DNA of 64,000 nt from an uncultured Opitutaceae bacterium (lineage in GTDB: Bacteria; Verrucomicrobiota; Verrucomicrobiia; Opitutales; Opitutaceae). Under the pieces are notes generated by a model that was not told the origin of the DNA, ran no database searches, and saw nothing but the letters and a program-made list of their open reading frames with translations. Position numbers and translations under genes: made by a program. This document shows positions 45,908 through 55,768 of the stretch, one piece after another. The stretch covers positions 1,063,627-1,127,626 of the forward strand of contig OX638348.1 in assembly GCA_951813085.1 (NCBI GenBank), read 5' to 3'. Positions within the stretch are counted from its first letter, which is position 1; every line of letters starts with the position of its first letter.

Positions 45908-46825
45908 CTACACTTTTACCGTTACGGAGAAGGCTTCGCTGCGTCCCGGGTTTACGGTGTGCAGGCCGACTTTGGTTTCTGGGCTATTGGGTGGGCCCAT
46001 CCAAGGTTCGATGCAGAAAAAGGGCGCGGTGTCCGATTGGGTCCAAGTGACGATGGCATACTCCGGATCGGGATTTCCGTCGGCTCCTAATTCGATTTCG
46101 ATACGCGAGTCGTCTTTTAGACAGCTGCAGGTGACGATGGATCGAGTGAGTCCATAGTGGATACGGTCGACGAGTTCCGGATTGGCGATGGACTCCGTCT
46201 TCCTGTGTCCGCTCACTTCGAATAAGGACCCGTCCGCCGCGTGCCGGCAGGCGTTACTCGCTGGAATGGAGATTTCGTAGTCGCGACGGGTCGTTCCTTC
46301 GAGCCAAGGCAAGTTGAAATAAAAGTGGTGACCGGCCGACCATGGTATGGGGACCTCGTCGTTGTTCTTTAGCCTCATTTCAACGGTGAGGGCTTTTTCG
46401 TCAAATCGGTAGACGACATCGAAGTCGAAATTGTAGGGGTAGGCTTCGAGCGCGATTTGATCAGGCGCGAAACGGGCCGCGAAGCCGGTTTCGTCAATCC
46501 GGATGATCTCGAAATCGCCTTGGCGAGCGAAGCCGTGCATGGGCATCGGCCGCGCCTGCCCTTGAACGTCCTTCCAGAAATTGATTTCGCCCTCGCAGAA
46601 TGTTCGAGCGGAAAAGGGAAATAGGATAGGGTTGCCTCCACGCGCCTTCACGAAATCGCGCAGGGTTGATAGCTCTGGCCAGGTGATTACATCGCGGAAG
46701 GTCCCGTCGGGGAAGGTGACAGTCCAGTTCATGAGACGAGCGCCCATTTCGGGCGCCGCCAGGAAAGTGGATGCTCCAACCTGCCATCGATAGATCTGCG
46801 TATCTAAGTAATCAATTGCCTCCAT
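45908..46825 (-). CDS. Aldose 1-epimerase-like (galactose mutarotase superfamily) protein
   Basis: A 305-residue protein of the galactose mutarotase fold. Conserved elements are G-N-P-I-L-F-P-F (substrate loop), H-G-F-A-R (first catalytic His region), S-A-G-H-H-F-Y-F-N (second His) and C-I-E-P-W-M-G (catalytic Glu). It probably interconverts anomers of hexoses or hexose 6-phosphates (YeaD-like). ATG 46825 is chosen; the longer frame to 47008 would run into the divergent promoter region of the next gene. It stands alone on the minus strand. Confidence 0.88.
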   Translation of the reverse strand: MEAIDYLDTQIYRWQVGASTFLAAPEMGARLMNWTVTFPDGTFRDVITWPELSTLRDFVKARGGNPILFPFSARTFCEGEINFWKDVQGQARPMPMHGFARQGDFEIIRIDETGFAARFAPDQIALEAYPYNFDFDVVYRFDEKALTVEMRLKNNDEVPIPWSAGHHFYFNLPWLEGTTRRDYEISIPASNACRHAADGSLFEVSGHRKTESIANPELVDRIHYGLTRSIVTCSCLKDDSRIEIELGADGNPDPEYAIVTWTQSDTAPFFCIEPWMGPPNSPETKVGLHTVNPGRSEAFSVTVKV

Positions 46826-47015
46826 TTGCGAAACGCCGATCAAAACCGATTTGAGAAAGATTGCGAAATGATTTTCACGATTCGAGCCAACTTTTGGGTC
46901 CGACGGCTCGAAAGCGTGGCGTAAGCGCAACAAATACCCCACAATCAAGCGTTTGTCTGTAGACAGGCCCTTGCCTTTTGCAGATTGACTCAACACAATG
47001 CCATTCACTCTTTAG

Positions 47016-48491
47016 ATGAGAAATCGATTTCTAGCTCTAATCGCACTGACCTTCTTAGGCCCTTTCTTCGTTTACAGCGACGAGGCCGAAGAAAAGATCA
47101 GCGAATCGTCTGAAACGGAATTGACGGCGCCTAGCGAAGAAGGGGCCGCAGCGGAGGAATCGAGCGACGCGTTTTCGGTTTACGTTATCCCGATCAAGGA
47201 CGCGATCGGGCGGCCGACGCTTTTCGCGATCCGATCGGGCATCAAGGATGCGATCGAGAAAGGGGCGTCGCTGGTATTGTTCGAGATGGATACGCCGGGC
47301 GGCGAGCTTGGGTCGACCTTGGAGATCATGAAGACGATCGATCGCTTCGAGGGAGGGACCGCGACCTTTATCAATGAAGAAGCGATATCCGCAGGCGCGA
47401 TCATCGCTGCCGTAACGGAAGACATCTACTTTATGCCGCGAGCGACGATGGGAAGCTCGGAAGTGGTGACCGGAACGGGGCAGGATGTCGATGAGTCGAT
47501 GAAGCGCAAGATCAACGCGTTCCTAACGGCGAAGGTGGATGCGTACGTCGGCGAATATCGTTACCGTAGCCAAGTGCTCGAGGCAATGATCGACCCCGAT
47601 GTGGAACTGGTGATCGATGAAAAGACGCTGTCGAAAGAAGGGAAGCTGCTGAACTTGAACGCGCGTCGGGCTCACGAGGAGTACGGAGATCCGCCGCAAC
47701 CCTTGCTGGGCGCCGGCATCCATGACGACTTGGACTCTTTGATTGAGTCGATCGCTGATGGGCGCGAGATCGTACGCAATGATTTCGTAAGCACGTGGTC
47801 GCTCGAGCTGGCAGCGCATTTAATGGACCTAAGCCCCGTATTGGTTGGGTTGGGCTTGCTTGCTTTACTGGTGGAATTCAAGACTCCTGGATTTGGAGCC
47901 TTCGGAATCGCTGGGATCGTTCTTATCGCAATCGTCAATTTCGGCCATCACGTGGCAGGGTTTTCTGGATACGAAGGGTTGATCATTTTTATCCTTGGCG
48001 CGGTGATGGTGTTTGTGGAACTCGTATTTTTCCCGGGACTGATATTCCTAGCCCTGCCTGGGATGATCATGATGCTAGGAGGCTTGATCTGGACGATGGT
48101 GGATGTTTGGCCCCAAGATACGCCGGGTTACGACTTCACGTTCGATCTGTTTCTCACACCGCTGTACAATGTTTTTTTGGGCATGGTGATCGCGGGGGTG
48201 TTGTTCGTCGCATTGCTACGCTTTTTGCCAAAGTCGGTTTTTTGGGACAAGATGATCATGGCGGAAGCCGTGGCTGGTACCAGTCAAGGCGATTCAAATA
48301 CAACCGTAGAAAGGCCTGAAACGGGCGTTGAGGGAGTTGCGGTGACTGATCTTTTTCCCACTGGGGAGATTGAAGTGAATGGCGAGCGTTATGAAGCCCG
48401 CGCTGAGGTAGGCTCCATCGTGAAAGGCGCTCGCATCCGCATTATCCGGGGCGATGTTTTCGGGTACTTCATTGAGGAGGTGAAATCATGA
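47016..48491 (+). CDS. NfeD1-type membrane-bound serine protease (ClpP-class)
   Basis: A 491-residue protein with a signal peptide, an acidic linker, a ClpP-like protease domain (residues about 50-240), four to five transmembrane helices (about 275-400) and a C-terminal OB-fold NfeD domain. Catalytic Ser lies in NEEAISAGAIIA and the Lys in K-I-N-A-F-L-T-A-K-V-D-A-Y-V; D-T-P-G-G-E-L is the oxyanion segment. These proteases cleave the C-termini of flotillin/stomatin proteins. Here the partner flotillin FloA is encoded two genes downstream, in the same operon, which supports the assignment. It overlaps the next gene by four bases (ATGA). Confidence 0.9.
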   Translation: MRNRFLALIALTFLGPFFVYSDEAEEKISESSETELTAPSEEGAAAEESSDAFSVYVIPIKDAIGRPTLFAIRSGIKDAIEKGASLVLFEMDTPGGELGSTLEIMKTIDRFEGGTATFINEEAISAGAIIAAVTEDIYFMPRATMGSSEVVTGTGQDVDESMKRKINAFLTAKVDAYVGEYRYRSQVLEAMIDPDVELVIDEKTLSKEGKLLNLNARRAHEEYGDPPQPLLGAGIHDDLDSLIESIADGREIVRNDFVSTWSLELAAHLMDLSPVLVGLGLLALLVEFKTPGFGAFGIAGIVLIAIVNFGHHVAGFSGYEGLIIFILGAVMVFVELVFFPGLIFLALPGMIMMLGGLIWTMVDVWPQDTPGYDFTFDLFLTPLYNVFLGMVIAGVLFVALLRFLPKSVFWDKMIMAEAVAGTSQGDSNTTVERPETGVEGVAVTDLFPTGEIEVNGERYEARAEVGSIVKGARIRIIRGDVFGYFIEEVKS

Positions 48492-48952
48492 CGACTATCG
48501 TAATCCTCTTCTTGATTGGAATTATACTCATTGGTTTTGAAGTGATTTTACCGGGAGGGATTATCGGTGCGATCGGCGGAATTTCTATCGTGGCCGGTAT
48601 CGCAGTTTCCTATACCGAGTACGGGATGAATGGCGCGTTCATCGCAGGCGCCGCAGCGGTGGCGCTGGTGGCTATCTCCTTGTATATCGAGTTCAAGATT
48701 CTTCCCAATACGAAATTGGGCAAGCGCTTCTTTCTACGTGACTCAGTCGAGGGATCCGTTAAGTATTCCCGAGCGGATGACGAAGTCATTGGCCAGGTTT
48801 GCGAAACGGCGACTGCATTGGGACCGACGGGCTTCGTAATCGTCAATGGCACGCGAGTGGAAGCCGCATCGAAATCTGGTTTCATCGACAAGAACGAACA
48901 GGTCAAAATAACCGGTCGAGATAATTTTAGAATAATCGTATCCAAAATATAA
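48488..48952 (+). CDS. nfeD: Short NfeD family protein
   Basis: A 154-residue protein with three transmembrane helices (residues about 3-75) and a C-terminal OB-fold typical of NfeD (S-R-A-D-D-E-V-I-G-Q-V-C-E-T-A-T, then GFVIVNGTRVEAAS). Short NfeD proteins lack the protease domain and bind flotillins to form membrane microdomain complexes. Its position between the protease-type NfeD and floA is the usual operon order. Confidence 0.9.
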   Translation: MTTIVILFLIGIILIGFEVILPGGIIGAIGGISIVAGIAVSYTEYGMNGAFIAGAAAVALVAISLYIEFKILPNTKLGKRFFLRDSVEGSVKYSRADDEVIGQVCETATALGPTGFVIVNGTRVEAASKSGFIDKNEQVKITGRDNFRIIVSKI

Positions 48953-48966
48953 CGTAACATAGATCA

Positions 48967-50022
48967 ATGAATATCAACACGCCTAGCTCTTTGGCATTTA
49001 TAGACACTCTCCCCTTAATCATAGTGGTCCCCATACTGCTTTTTATATTAGTAGTCGGATTCATCGTGTTCTCTTTCTTCAATACATGGCTGAAAGCGAT
49101 GCTAGCGAAGGCGCCCGTCGGCTTCCTGAATATCATCGCCATGAAGCTGAGAGGAGTTCCTTACGGCCTGGTCGTGGATGCTCGTATTACAGCGGTGAAG
49201 GCGGGCGTAAACCTGTCGACCGACGATTTGGAAGCGCATTTTCTAGCGGGTGGAAACTTGATTCCCACGGTGCAAGCGATCATCGCGGCGATGAAGGCAG
49301 GCATTAGCCTCGACTGGTCCCGCGCTTGCGCTATCGACTTGGCGACCAAGGGTTCTGGCAAGTCAGTCGTAGAAGCGGTCCGGACATCGGTTGACCCGAA
49401 GGTGATCGATTGCCCGAGCCAAGACGGCGCGAAGAAGTCGATCGATGGAGTCGCTAAAGACGGCATTCAGGTAAAGGCGAAAGCGCGTGTCACCGTTCGA
49501 ACGAATTTGGAACGCTTCGTTGGAGGAGCGAAGGAAGAGACGATTATCGCTCGTGTCGGGGAAGGTATTGTTACGACGATTGGTTCCGCGGACTCTTACA
49601 AGGTGGTACTGGAATCGCCTGACTCGATATCCAAGGTGGTGCTCGACCGGGGATTGGACGTAGGTACGGCCTTCGAGATTTTGTCCATCGATATCGCCGA
49701 CGTCGACGTAGGCGCAAACGTGGGAGCGTCTCTCCAGGAAGCGCAAGCGGAGGCGAACAAGAACATGGCTCAGGCGCAGGCGGAAATCCGACGCGCTGCG
49801 GCGGTTGCGGCCGAGCAAGAAATGAAGGCGAAGGTCGAAGAGATGCGCGCGAAGGTGGTCGAGGCCGAGGCTCAAGTGCCGCTAGCGATGGCGGAGGCAT
49901 TCCGAAGCGGCAATCTCGGCATTATGGATTACTACAAGATGAAGAATATCGATTCGGATACCCGCATGCGCGATTCCATCGCCGACCCAATTCAAGGCGA
50001 GGAAGACTTTAAGGGCGAATAG
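48967..50022 (+). CDS. floA: Flotillin-like protein FloA
   Basis: A 351-residue member of the FloA/YqfA (UPF0365) family. A hydrophobic membrane-inserted hairpin (residues about 15-45) precedes the SPFH domain ([12 protein letters not shown] is the family landmark) and a C-terminal coiled coil rich in Ala, Glu and Gln with E-A repeats ([20 protein letters not shown]). It scaffolds lipid-protein microdomains. The C-terminus [15 protein letters not shown] matches relatives, so the gene is intact. It follows nfeD by 14 bases. Confidence 0.95.
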   Translation: MNINTPSSLAFIDTLPLIIVVPILLFILVVGFIVFSFFNTWLKAMLAKAPVGFLNIIAMKLRGVPYGLVVDARITAVKAGVNLSTDDLEAHFLAGGNLIPTVQAIIAAMKAGISLDWSRACAIDLATKGSGKSVVEAVRTSVDPKVIDCPSQDGAKKSIDGVAKDGIQVKAKARVTVRTNLERFVGGAKEETIIARVGEGIVTTIGSADSYKVVLESPDSISKVVLDRGLDVGTAFEILSIDIADVDVGANVGASLQEAQAEANKNMAQAQAEIRRAAAVAAEQEMKAKVEEMRAKVVEAEAQVPLAMAEAFRSGNLGIMDYYKMKNIDSDTRMRDSIADPIQGEEDFKGE

Positions 50023-50048
50023 GCTCGTTTCTAAAACCTAAGTCCGTA

Positions 50049-50633
50049 ATGGATTATTGGATATTAGACAATCTCGAGAAACTTGTTCCTGTCGTTATCG
50101 CCTTGATTTATTTCTTGGGCTCTAGCAAGTCCAAGAAACGAGCGGAAGAGGCGGAACGCCGGGATCCTGCGGCGGAAGATAGAGCGCGGAAAATCCAGGA
50201 GGAAATCCGTCGCAAGATTATCGAGCGGCAGCGAGGCGGGAGCCCGGCTCCGAGCGCGGAACCCGAGCCCCCTACGATCCTATTCGAGGAAGACCCCGAA
50301 CCTGAGGTAGTCCGTCCCTTCGAACGCGAGGCGCCGAGAACTGAGGAGTTTCCGAGATCGTCCCAGCCAGTAGAGTTATTCGAAGCGAAAGATCCCTTCG
50401 AGGAGAAGCGAAAGCAAATTGAAGAGCAGTTGCGAAAGGCTCGAGAATTGGCAGCCAAGACGGATCAATCGGGTGGCGCTTATGATCGGCCAGTGAGCAG
50501 CAAGCGTCAGGCAGTATTGGATCATCGCCATCGCGATGATTTACTGAGCGGTTTGCGCAATAGCGTTTCTATCCGTAATGCGATTGTATTGAAGGAGATT
50601 CTCGATCCACCTGTTTCGATGCGTCAGGAATGA
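50049..50633 (+). CDS. Membrane-anchored charged protein of unknown function in the floA operon
   Basis: A 194-residue protein with one N-terminal membrane segment (residues about 12-25: L-V-P-V-V-I-A-L-I-Y-F-L-G), a long K/R/E-rich helix, a Pro/Glu-rich linker and a conserved-looking C-terminal helix (LDHRHRDDLLSGLRNSVSIR). I do not recognise a family. It follows floA by 26 bases on the same strand, so it is a candidate partner of the flotillin complex; this is inference from position only. Confidence 0.7.
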   Translation: MDYWILDNLEKLVPVVIALIYFLGSSKSKKRAEEAERRDPAAEDRARKIQEEIRRKIIERQRGGSPAPSAEPEPPTILFEEDPEPEVVRPFEREAPRTEEFPRSSQPVELFEAKDPFEEKRKQIEEQLRKARELAAKTDQSGGAYDRPVSSKRQAVLDHRHRDDLLSGLRNSVSIRNAIVLKEILDPPVSMRQE

Positions 50634-50676
50634 TTGTATTCACGATCCTGATTAGGTCCTTATTGGAGAGCCTTCG

Positions 50677-51099
50677 ATGAAAGTCGAGATGCTGGCCATC
50701 TGCGATGCCGCGACGGACTATCAGGGCCGCCTTAATGTGCTGGGCGTTTTTGAAGGCATCGCAGCTCCGAAGGCGCCAGTGGTTCGCGATCGTTGCTCGA
50801 TCATGACGCGGCTACGCTTTAACGCGAACGAGGGGGGCGCTCATCAATTGAAAATCCGAATCCAGAACGGAAAGGGAATTCAATTAATGCAGGAAATGCA
50901 GGCTAGGTTTTCCGTGAAGGCGCCTGCCAATGGCAAATCGGTCGCCGTCAATATGGTATTGAATATAAATAAGTTCAAAATCGACGAGTTTGGAAGCCAC
51001 GAGATAGCCCTATATGTGGATGATGTCCTGCAAGATAGCATTCCCTTGACGGTAGCGAAGGCGACGCGCAATCGAATCCGAGGAACGATGGATAATTGA
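50677..51099 (+). CDS. Conserved small beta-rich protein (DUF6941-like)
   Basis: A 140-residue soluble protein (VEMLAICDAATDYQGRLNVL, then I-A-A-P-K-A-P-V-V-R-D-R-C-S-I-M-T-R). The pattern corresponds to the DUF6941 family found in many phyla, function unknown; family assignment is from memory of this opening motif. It is 43 bases after the previous gene and ends convergently with the DUF255 gene. Confidence 0.7.
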   Translation: MKVEMLAICDAATDYQGRLNVLGVFEGIAAPKAPVVRDRCSIMTRLRFNANEGGAHQLKIRIQNGKGIQLMQEMQARFSVKAPANGKSVAVNMVLNINKFKIDEFGSHEIALYVDDVLQDSIPLTVAKATRNRIRGTMDN

Positions 51100-51146
51100 G
51101 GTGTGAAGGTGGGCTTCGCCGCTAGAAGATCGGCCGCTACCTGATG

Positions 51147-53384
51147 CTATTGCCGGGTGAGCTCGTTGAGCTGGATTCTTAGGGCCTCGGGAGATCGGGC
51201 GGGAAGTTGGCAAACAAAGTCTTCGCAGACGTAGGCGGTGGAATTCCCGTCGATAGCCTGAGCGCTGCGGATGAATTCGAGATGCTGTCCGAGGAACTTT
51301 TGGCTAGGTCCTGCATCAGCGTGCATAATGAGTCGATTGGGGATAAGCGACGTGTTGACGATTGAGTTCAAGGATCGATCGCCCTCGCTTGAAGCAATTA
51401 CGATTTGTATAGGCTTCTTGACTACGAACAGGGCTGCATCGAGCAACGCAGGCATGCGCATCGGCGACTCTGTTAGAACGCCGGCGAACGCGCGTACTGT
51501 TTGAAGGGCCTTGTTCGCGTAGTCCTCGTTGTCGAAAAACTGCGCGAGTCGGGCCAGGTTCTTGGCGCTAATCGAGTTGGCGCTGGGAATCGCGCCGTCA
51601 AAGCTGTCTTTAGACTGGGCGAATACGATATCTTCTGTGGCCATGAAACCGAAAAAGCCTCCAGCAGCATCGTCATAGAATCGGTCGATTTGCGCTTGCT
51701 GCAATTGGTTGGCCCAATCGAGCCAATGTGGCTGAGCGCTGGCCTCGTAGAGATCGATCAATCCTTGAATAAGATAAGCATAGTCGTCGGAGAATGCGTC
51801 GACGTTCGAAGGGGAATCGCGAAAGAGGCGAGTGAGGCGCTGCGTGTTGGGATCGTAGAGTCGCGATTCGATGAAGCTCGCTGCTTGGGCGGCGGCTTCG
51901 ATGTAGGCGGTTTGATTGAAGCTTTGACCGGCTTGGGCCAGCGCAGAAATGGCGAGTCCGTTCCAAGCAGTGATGACCTTGTCGTCGAGATGGGGACGCG
52001 GACGTGTTTCGCGTGTGGTGAACAGCTTGGCGTTCACTTTCTTGAGCATAGCTTCAGCGTCGCTTGCGGCGATCTCGAGTTGATTAGCCATCGCGTCCAT
52101 GGATGCGTTGATTCGCAATGTATTGTAGCCTTCGAGTTCCTCCAAGGGAAAGGAACCCCTCGGCGCGTTCCTGCTCGCTTGTATTGCATAGTATACGGTG
52201 GCGAATTTGATGAGAGCCTCCTCTTCCAGAGCTTCATGGAGCTGATCTTCGCTCCACACGTAGAAGGCTCCTTCTCGCTTATGCGTAGACTCGGTCGATT
52301 CGTAGCTTTCTGCGTCCTCTGCGCTGTAGAATCCGCCTTCGGCATGCCTCATGTCTCGGAGAACGTAGCGAATGGCATCTTCAGCGATTTCGCGGTAGCG
52401 ATCGTTGCCGGTCGCTTTCCAGGCGTCGGTATAAGCTGTGATCAACGTCGCCTGGTCGTAGAGCATTTTTTCGAAATGGGGCAGTTTCCATTCCCCGTCC
52501 ACAGTGTAGCGATGAAAACCTCCTCCAACGTGGTCTTGAATGCCTCCCTCCGCGATCGCGTCGAGAGATGCTAAGGCCATTCGCTTAGCCTCTTCGCCTT
52601 TTTCGGTATCGATTTCTTTGAGGACGCTCGCTTTGAGCAGAAACGAAAGATTGGCTGCGCTGGGAAAATTGGGTCCCGTCCCGAAGGCGCCTGTGCGCTG
52701 GTTGAAGGATTGCTTGAAAGCGTCGATGGCGGCAGCGATTGCGATTGTATCAAGATCGTCATTAGCGCCTTCCGTCAATTGGTTTGTGTATTCATTTAGC
52801 GCCAATAGCATTTGTTCGCTGCGTTCAATAATGCCGTCGCGGTCATTGGTCCACATATCTTGAATACGATTCAGCAATTCGGGAAAGGTCGCTCCTCGAT
52901 TTCCTCGCCGGTTGTCCGGAGCGAAATACGTGCCGCCGAAGAATGGCTTTCGCTCTGGAGTTAACCAAACGTTTAGGGGCCAGCCGCCGCCCCCTGTGAG
53001 TTGCTGTACGAACGTCATGTATACCGTATCGACGTCAGGGCGTTCCTCGCGATCGACCTTAACGCATACGAAATGCTCATTCAAGTAGGCGGCGATTTCT
53101 GGGTCGGAAAAGGACTCGCGGTTCATGACATGGCACCAATGGCAAGTGGAGTAGCCAATGGAGAGGAGGACGATTTTCCCCTCTTTTTTCGCCTTTTCGA
53201 AGGCTTCGTCGCCCCAAGGGAACCAATCGACCGGATTATATGCGTGCTGCTGCAGGTAGGGCGATTGCTCATTGACGAGCCGATTGGGCTCTTGATCTGG
53301 AGTGATAGGATCCGCTCCGGTCAGCGACGCAACGAATAGGCAGGAGCTAGCTAGGAACAGGTTCGCTCGGAGGAAGATCGACAT
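51147..53384 (-). CDS. DUF255 / thioredoxin-domain protein (YyaL, SSP411 family)
   Basis: A 745-residue protein with a signal peptide (about 23 residues). The N-terminal thioredoxin-like DUF255 domain starts with [20 protein letters not shown] and carries the C-H-W-C-H active-site-like motif (about residue 82) and W-P-L-N-V-W-L-T. The remaining ~550 residues form an alpha/alpha toroid related to N-acylglucosamine epimerases ([17 protein letters not shown]). The family is widespread from bacteria to humans; its biochemical function is uncertain. The signal peptide suggests periplasmic location. Confidence 0.92.
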   Translation of the reverse strand: MSIFLRANLFLASSCLFVASLTGADPITPDQEPNRLVNEQSPYLQQHAYNPVDWFPWGDEAFEKAKKEGKIVLLSIGYSTCHWCHVMNRESFSDPEIAAYLNEHFVCVKVDREERPDVDTVYMTFVQQLTGGGGWPLNVWLTPERKPFFGGTYFAPDNRRGNRGATFPELLNRIQDMWTNDRDGIIERSEQMLLALNEYTNQLTEGANDDLDTIAIAAAIDAFKQSFNQRTGAFGTGPNFPSAANLSFLLKASVLKEIDTEKGEEAKRMALASLDAIAEGGIQDHVGGGFHRYTVDGEWKLPHFEKMLYDQATLITAYTDAWKATGNDRYREIAEDAIRYVLRDMRHAEGGFYSAEDAESYESTESTHKREGAFYVWSEDQLHEALEEEALIKFATVYYAIQASRNAPRGSFPLEELEGYNTLRINASMDAMANQLEIAASDAEAMLKKVNAKLFTTRETRPRPHLDDKVITAWNGLAISALAQAGQSFNQTAYIEAAAQAASFIESRLYDPNTQRLTRLFRDSPSNVDAFSDDYAYLIQGLIDLYEASAQPHWLDWANQLQQAQIDRFYDDAAGGFFGFMATEDIVFAQSKDSFDGAIPSANSISAKNLARLAQFFDNEDYANKALQTVRAFAGVLTESPMRMPALLDAALFVVKKPIQIVIASSEGDRSLNSIVNTSLIPNRLIMHADAGPSQKFLGQHLEFIRSAQAIDGNSTAYVCEDFVCQLPARSPEALRIQLNELTRQ

Positions 53385-53732
53385 AGGACTAGAGACAGAC
53401 CCATACCTCGTTCGTTCAAGCTAATTTGGTGGAGAATGGTACGCTTAGTTATGAGAACGGGAACCTCTCGCTCCGGCGAGAGCGAGACCTTTTTGAGAGT
53501 CGACCCGAGCGATCTCACCGAAAAATCTGGGTATCAATGGATTGCGGCTTGCTAGAATCGAGGAAATAAACTGGCTTTAGGAAGCGATTGCCATTGATGG
53601 GATTGTCTCTGGGCGATCCTAGTTTTCACATGAATGCCCTTTCTCTTTACTTCATGAGCCGTTCCCGTTTTATACTGGGGTTGGTGTCCTCCCTAAGTCT
53701 TTAGAAGAGAGACACTTGACGGAAAAATTGCA
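53385..53732. other. 348-base divergent intergenic region
   Basis: Separates two divergent genes and probably holds both promoters. A hairpin TCTCGC-TCCG-GCGAGA (about 53468-53483) followed shortly by CCTTTTT is terminator-like on the plus strand although no plus-strand gene precedes it. TTGACG at 53716 is too near the ATG to be a -35 box. No other feature is evident. Confidence 0.45.
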
Positions 53733-55127
53733 ATGAGAGAGTCGCTCGCATACTATGAAAACTCCTCGAGCTCAGTCTTCTATCGGCCGAGCAAGCGAGC
53801 GTTGGCGCTTTTCATTTTTTCCGGGGCTTTGTTTCTGTGGGGTTGCCACCAGATGGCCCAGGCGGGACCGCCTAGCGAGGGAGGGAATGTACCGGATTTT
53901 CTAGTGGGCGCCCTCATCGCCTGCTGCGGGTTCTTTTTGAGCTGGTTCAATGGGAGGCGGTGGATGTGGTTCATGATCGGTATCGCGATACTCGGTCGGC
54001 TTCTGCTGCTACCCTTGCCTGTTTCGGAAGACTTGTCGCGGCGGATGTGGGAAGGCGAGATGCTCAATGCCAATTTCAATCCCTATGAAGTTGCGCCCGA
54101 TGCGGAAGAAATCGCTGTATTACGCGACAGGAACTGGGAACGAATTCGTCATAAGGATCAAACGTCCACGCAAGCTCCCTTGAGCCTAGCGATGTTTCGA
54201 TTGCTCAACGGAATGGGCATCAATGCGTGGTCCGTAAAGTTCCTGTTTTTTGTATTCGATATTGTGATATGCATCGTATTGGCGATGCGCTACGGCACGA
54301 AACGAGCGGCTCTCTACGGATGGAATCCACTTGTTGCTTACTTTATCGCTGGGGAGGGCCATTTAGAGAGCGCTTTGTTGCTGCCTGCTCTGGGAGGATT
54401 CATGATCTGGGATGCGTGGGTAGATCGTAAAGGCGGCTCGGTCGTTATCGGTACCAACGGAGGGCTCGGGGGAGGCCCCGGACAGATGGTGAACTTTGCC
54501 GCTTTCCTCATTGGCATATCGGCGGCTTTGAATCTCGTATTCCTACCATTGGTATTTTGGATGTTTTGGCATGTGCTGAGCAAATCGGGTATCCGAACCG
54601 GATTAGCAATATTTCTAGTGGGTCTCATTCCACTCCTTGTCTTCAGCGGTTGGGGCGCATTTCGCCTGAATGCCGATCTGGGTGGCGCGTTGCCTAATGG
54701 GTTAAACTTACCTCCCGAGACGCTTTCGCTTGTGCCGGGTACGCTTAGCCGCATTGGCGTCGATTTTGCAGCGGATGTATTCTATTGGATCATCCTGATC
54801 GTTTCGCTAATCTTGATGTTGCGCAATGAGACAATGGAACGCTTCACCAATCTTTATTTGGGAGTGTATCTCACATTGAGCATTGCTGTATTCCCGTGGC
54901 ATTTTCTGTGGTTGGCTCCCTTCGCGTTGAGCATGAATCACCTCGGTTTTCGTCTCATATCCATATCGGCCTTCATCTACTTTTTTGCTTTTCTCGGAGC
55001 GGATGGACCCGTGAAGCTGACTACCTGGCAGAGCGCTGGGCTATGGATCCCGCTGCTGATCGGATTGATTTGGTATGCCGTGACCTGCCGTACGCGAAGC
55101 GATGGATTCTATGTCCGCTCCTACTAA
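53733..55127 (+). CDS. GT-C fold integral membrane glycosyltransferase-like protein (GT87-like)
   Basis: A 464-residue protein with about 11 transmembrane segments. The first periplasmic loop carries the acidic motif S-E-D-L-S-R-R-M-W-E-G followed by N-F-N-P-Y, resembling the D-x-x-R-Y-x-W-D-G...N-P-Y motif of polyprenyl-phosphate-dependent mannosyltransferases (GT87/DUF2029). It probably transfers a sugar from a lipid carrier outside the membrane. It overlaps the next gene, a nucleotide-sugar-like transferase, suggesting a common pathway. The precise donor and acceptor cannot be inferred. Confidence 0.75.
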   Translation: MRESLAYYENSSSSVFYRPSKRALALFIFSGALFLWGCHQMAQAGPPSEGGNVPDFLVGALIACCGFFLSWFNGRRWMWFMIGIAILGRLLLLPLPVSEDLSRRMWEGEMLNANFNPYEVAPDAEEIAVLRDRNWERIRHKDQTSTQAPLSLAMFRLLNGMGINAWSVKFLFFVFDIVICIVLAMRYGTKRAALYGWNPLVAYFIAGEGHLESALLLPALGGFMIWDAWVDRKGGSVVIGTNGGLGGGPGQMVNFAAFLIGISAALNLVFLPLVFWMFWHVLSKSGIRTGLAIFLVGLIPLLVFSGWGAFRLNADLGGALPNGLNLPPETLSLVPGTLSRIGVDFAADVFYWIILIVSLILMLRNETMERFTNLYLGVYLTLSIAVFPWHFLWLAPFALSMNHLGFRLISISAFIYFFAFLGADGPVKLTTWQSAGLWIPLLIGLIWYAVTCRTRSDGFYVRSY

Positions 55128-55755
55128 GGCGATCCTCATGTTCAAGGCCCCCCTATTGGGGCAGGTGAAGACCCGGTTGGCGCGAACAGTGGGAGACGAT
55201 GCGGCGTTGGATATATATCGGTGGATGGGCCTTAGGCAATTGAAAGCGATTTCGGAAGAATGGGAAGTTGAGGCAAGGTTCGCTCCCGATACTGAAGAGC
55301 GCGCGATGAGAGATTGGCTCGGGGGGCGTCCTAGCTTCATTCCTCAAGGAGTAGGCGACCTAGGCGCTCGGATGGATCGAGCGGTGAAGGATCGATATAG
55401 GACTTCTGGCTCGGGCAAGACGATTCTATTGGGCGCAGATTGCCTTCAGATCGACGACGCGTATTTGCGAGAAGCGGAGTCGATCTTGGATGACGCGGAA
55501 ATTGCGATTGGTCCGGCTGCCGACGGCGGCTATACGCTATTGGGCCTGAATGGAGTCGAAAGCGCGCTCTTCAATGAAATCCCTTGGGGGGGACGCGAGG
55601 TATTGAGCGAGACGCTAGTGCGTATTCAGGATGCGGATCGTTCCTATCGGCTGCTTCCCGAACTGAGCGATGTCGATGACTGGGCAACATTGGTGTCCCA
55701 GAAAGCGCTCGTTGACGAATCGGTTTGGGAACGGAAGGGATTGAGCGGCCTCTGA
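55111..55755 (+). CDS. DUF2064 / TIGR04282 family glycosyltransferase
   Basis: A 214-residue nucleotidyl/glycosyltransferase-like protein. The opening M-F-K-A-P-L-L-G-Q-V-K-T-R-L-A is the family signature (usually K-x-P-x-x-G-x-V-K-T-R-L), L-L-G-A-D-C-L-Q supplies the metal-binding acidic residue and GPAADGGYTLLGL is the second hallmark. Members occur in arsenosugar, hopanoid or other glycolipid clusters. Start ATG 55111 (M-S-A-P-T-K) gives a 17-base overlap with the upstream gene; ATG 55102 is also possible. Ends 13 bases before the convergent pyk stop. Confidence 0.85.
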   Translation: MSAPTKAILMFKAPLLGQVKTRLARTVGDDAALDIYRWMGLRQLKAISEEWEVEARFAPDTEERAMRDWLGGRPSFIPQGVGDLGARMDRAVKDRYRTSGSGKTILLGADCLQIDDAYLREAESILDDAEIAIGPAADGGYTLLGLNGVESALFNEIPWGGREVLSETLVRIQDADRSYRLLPELSDVDDWATLVSQKALVDESVWERKGLSGL

Positions 55756-55768
55756 AGAAGTCGCGCGA

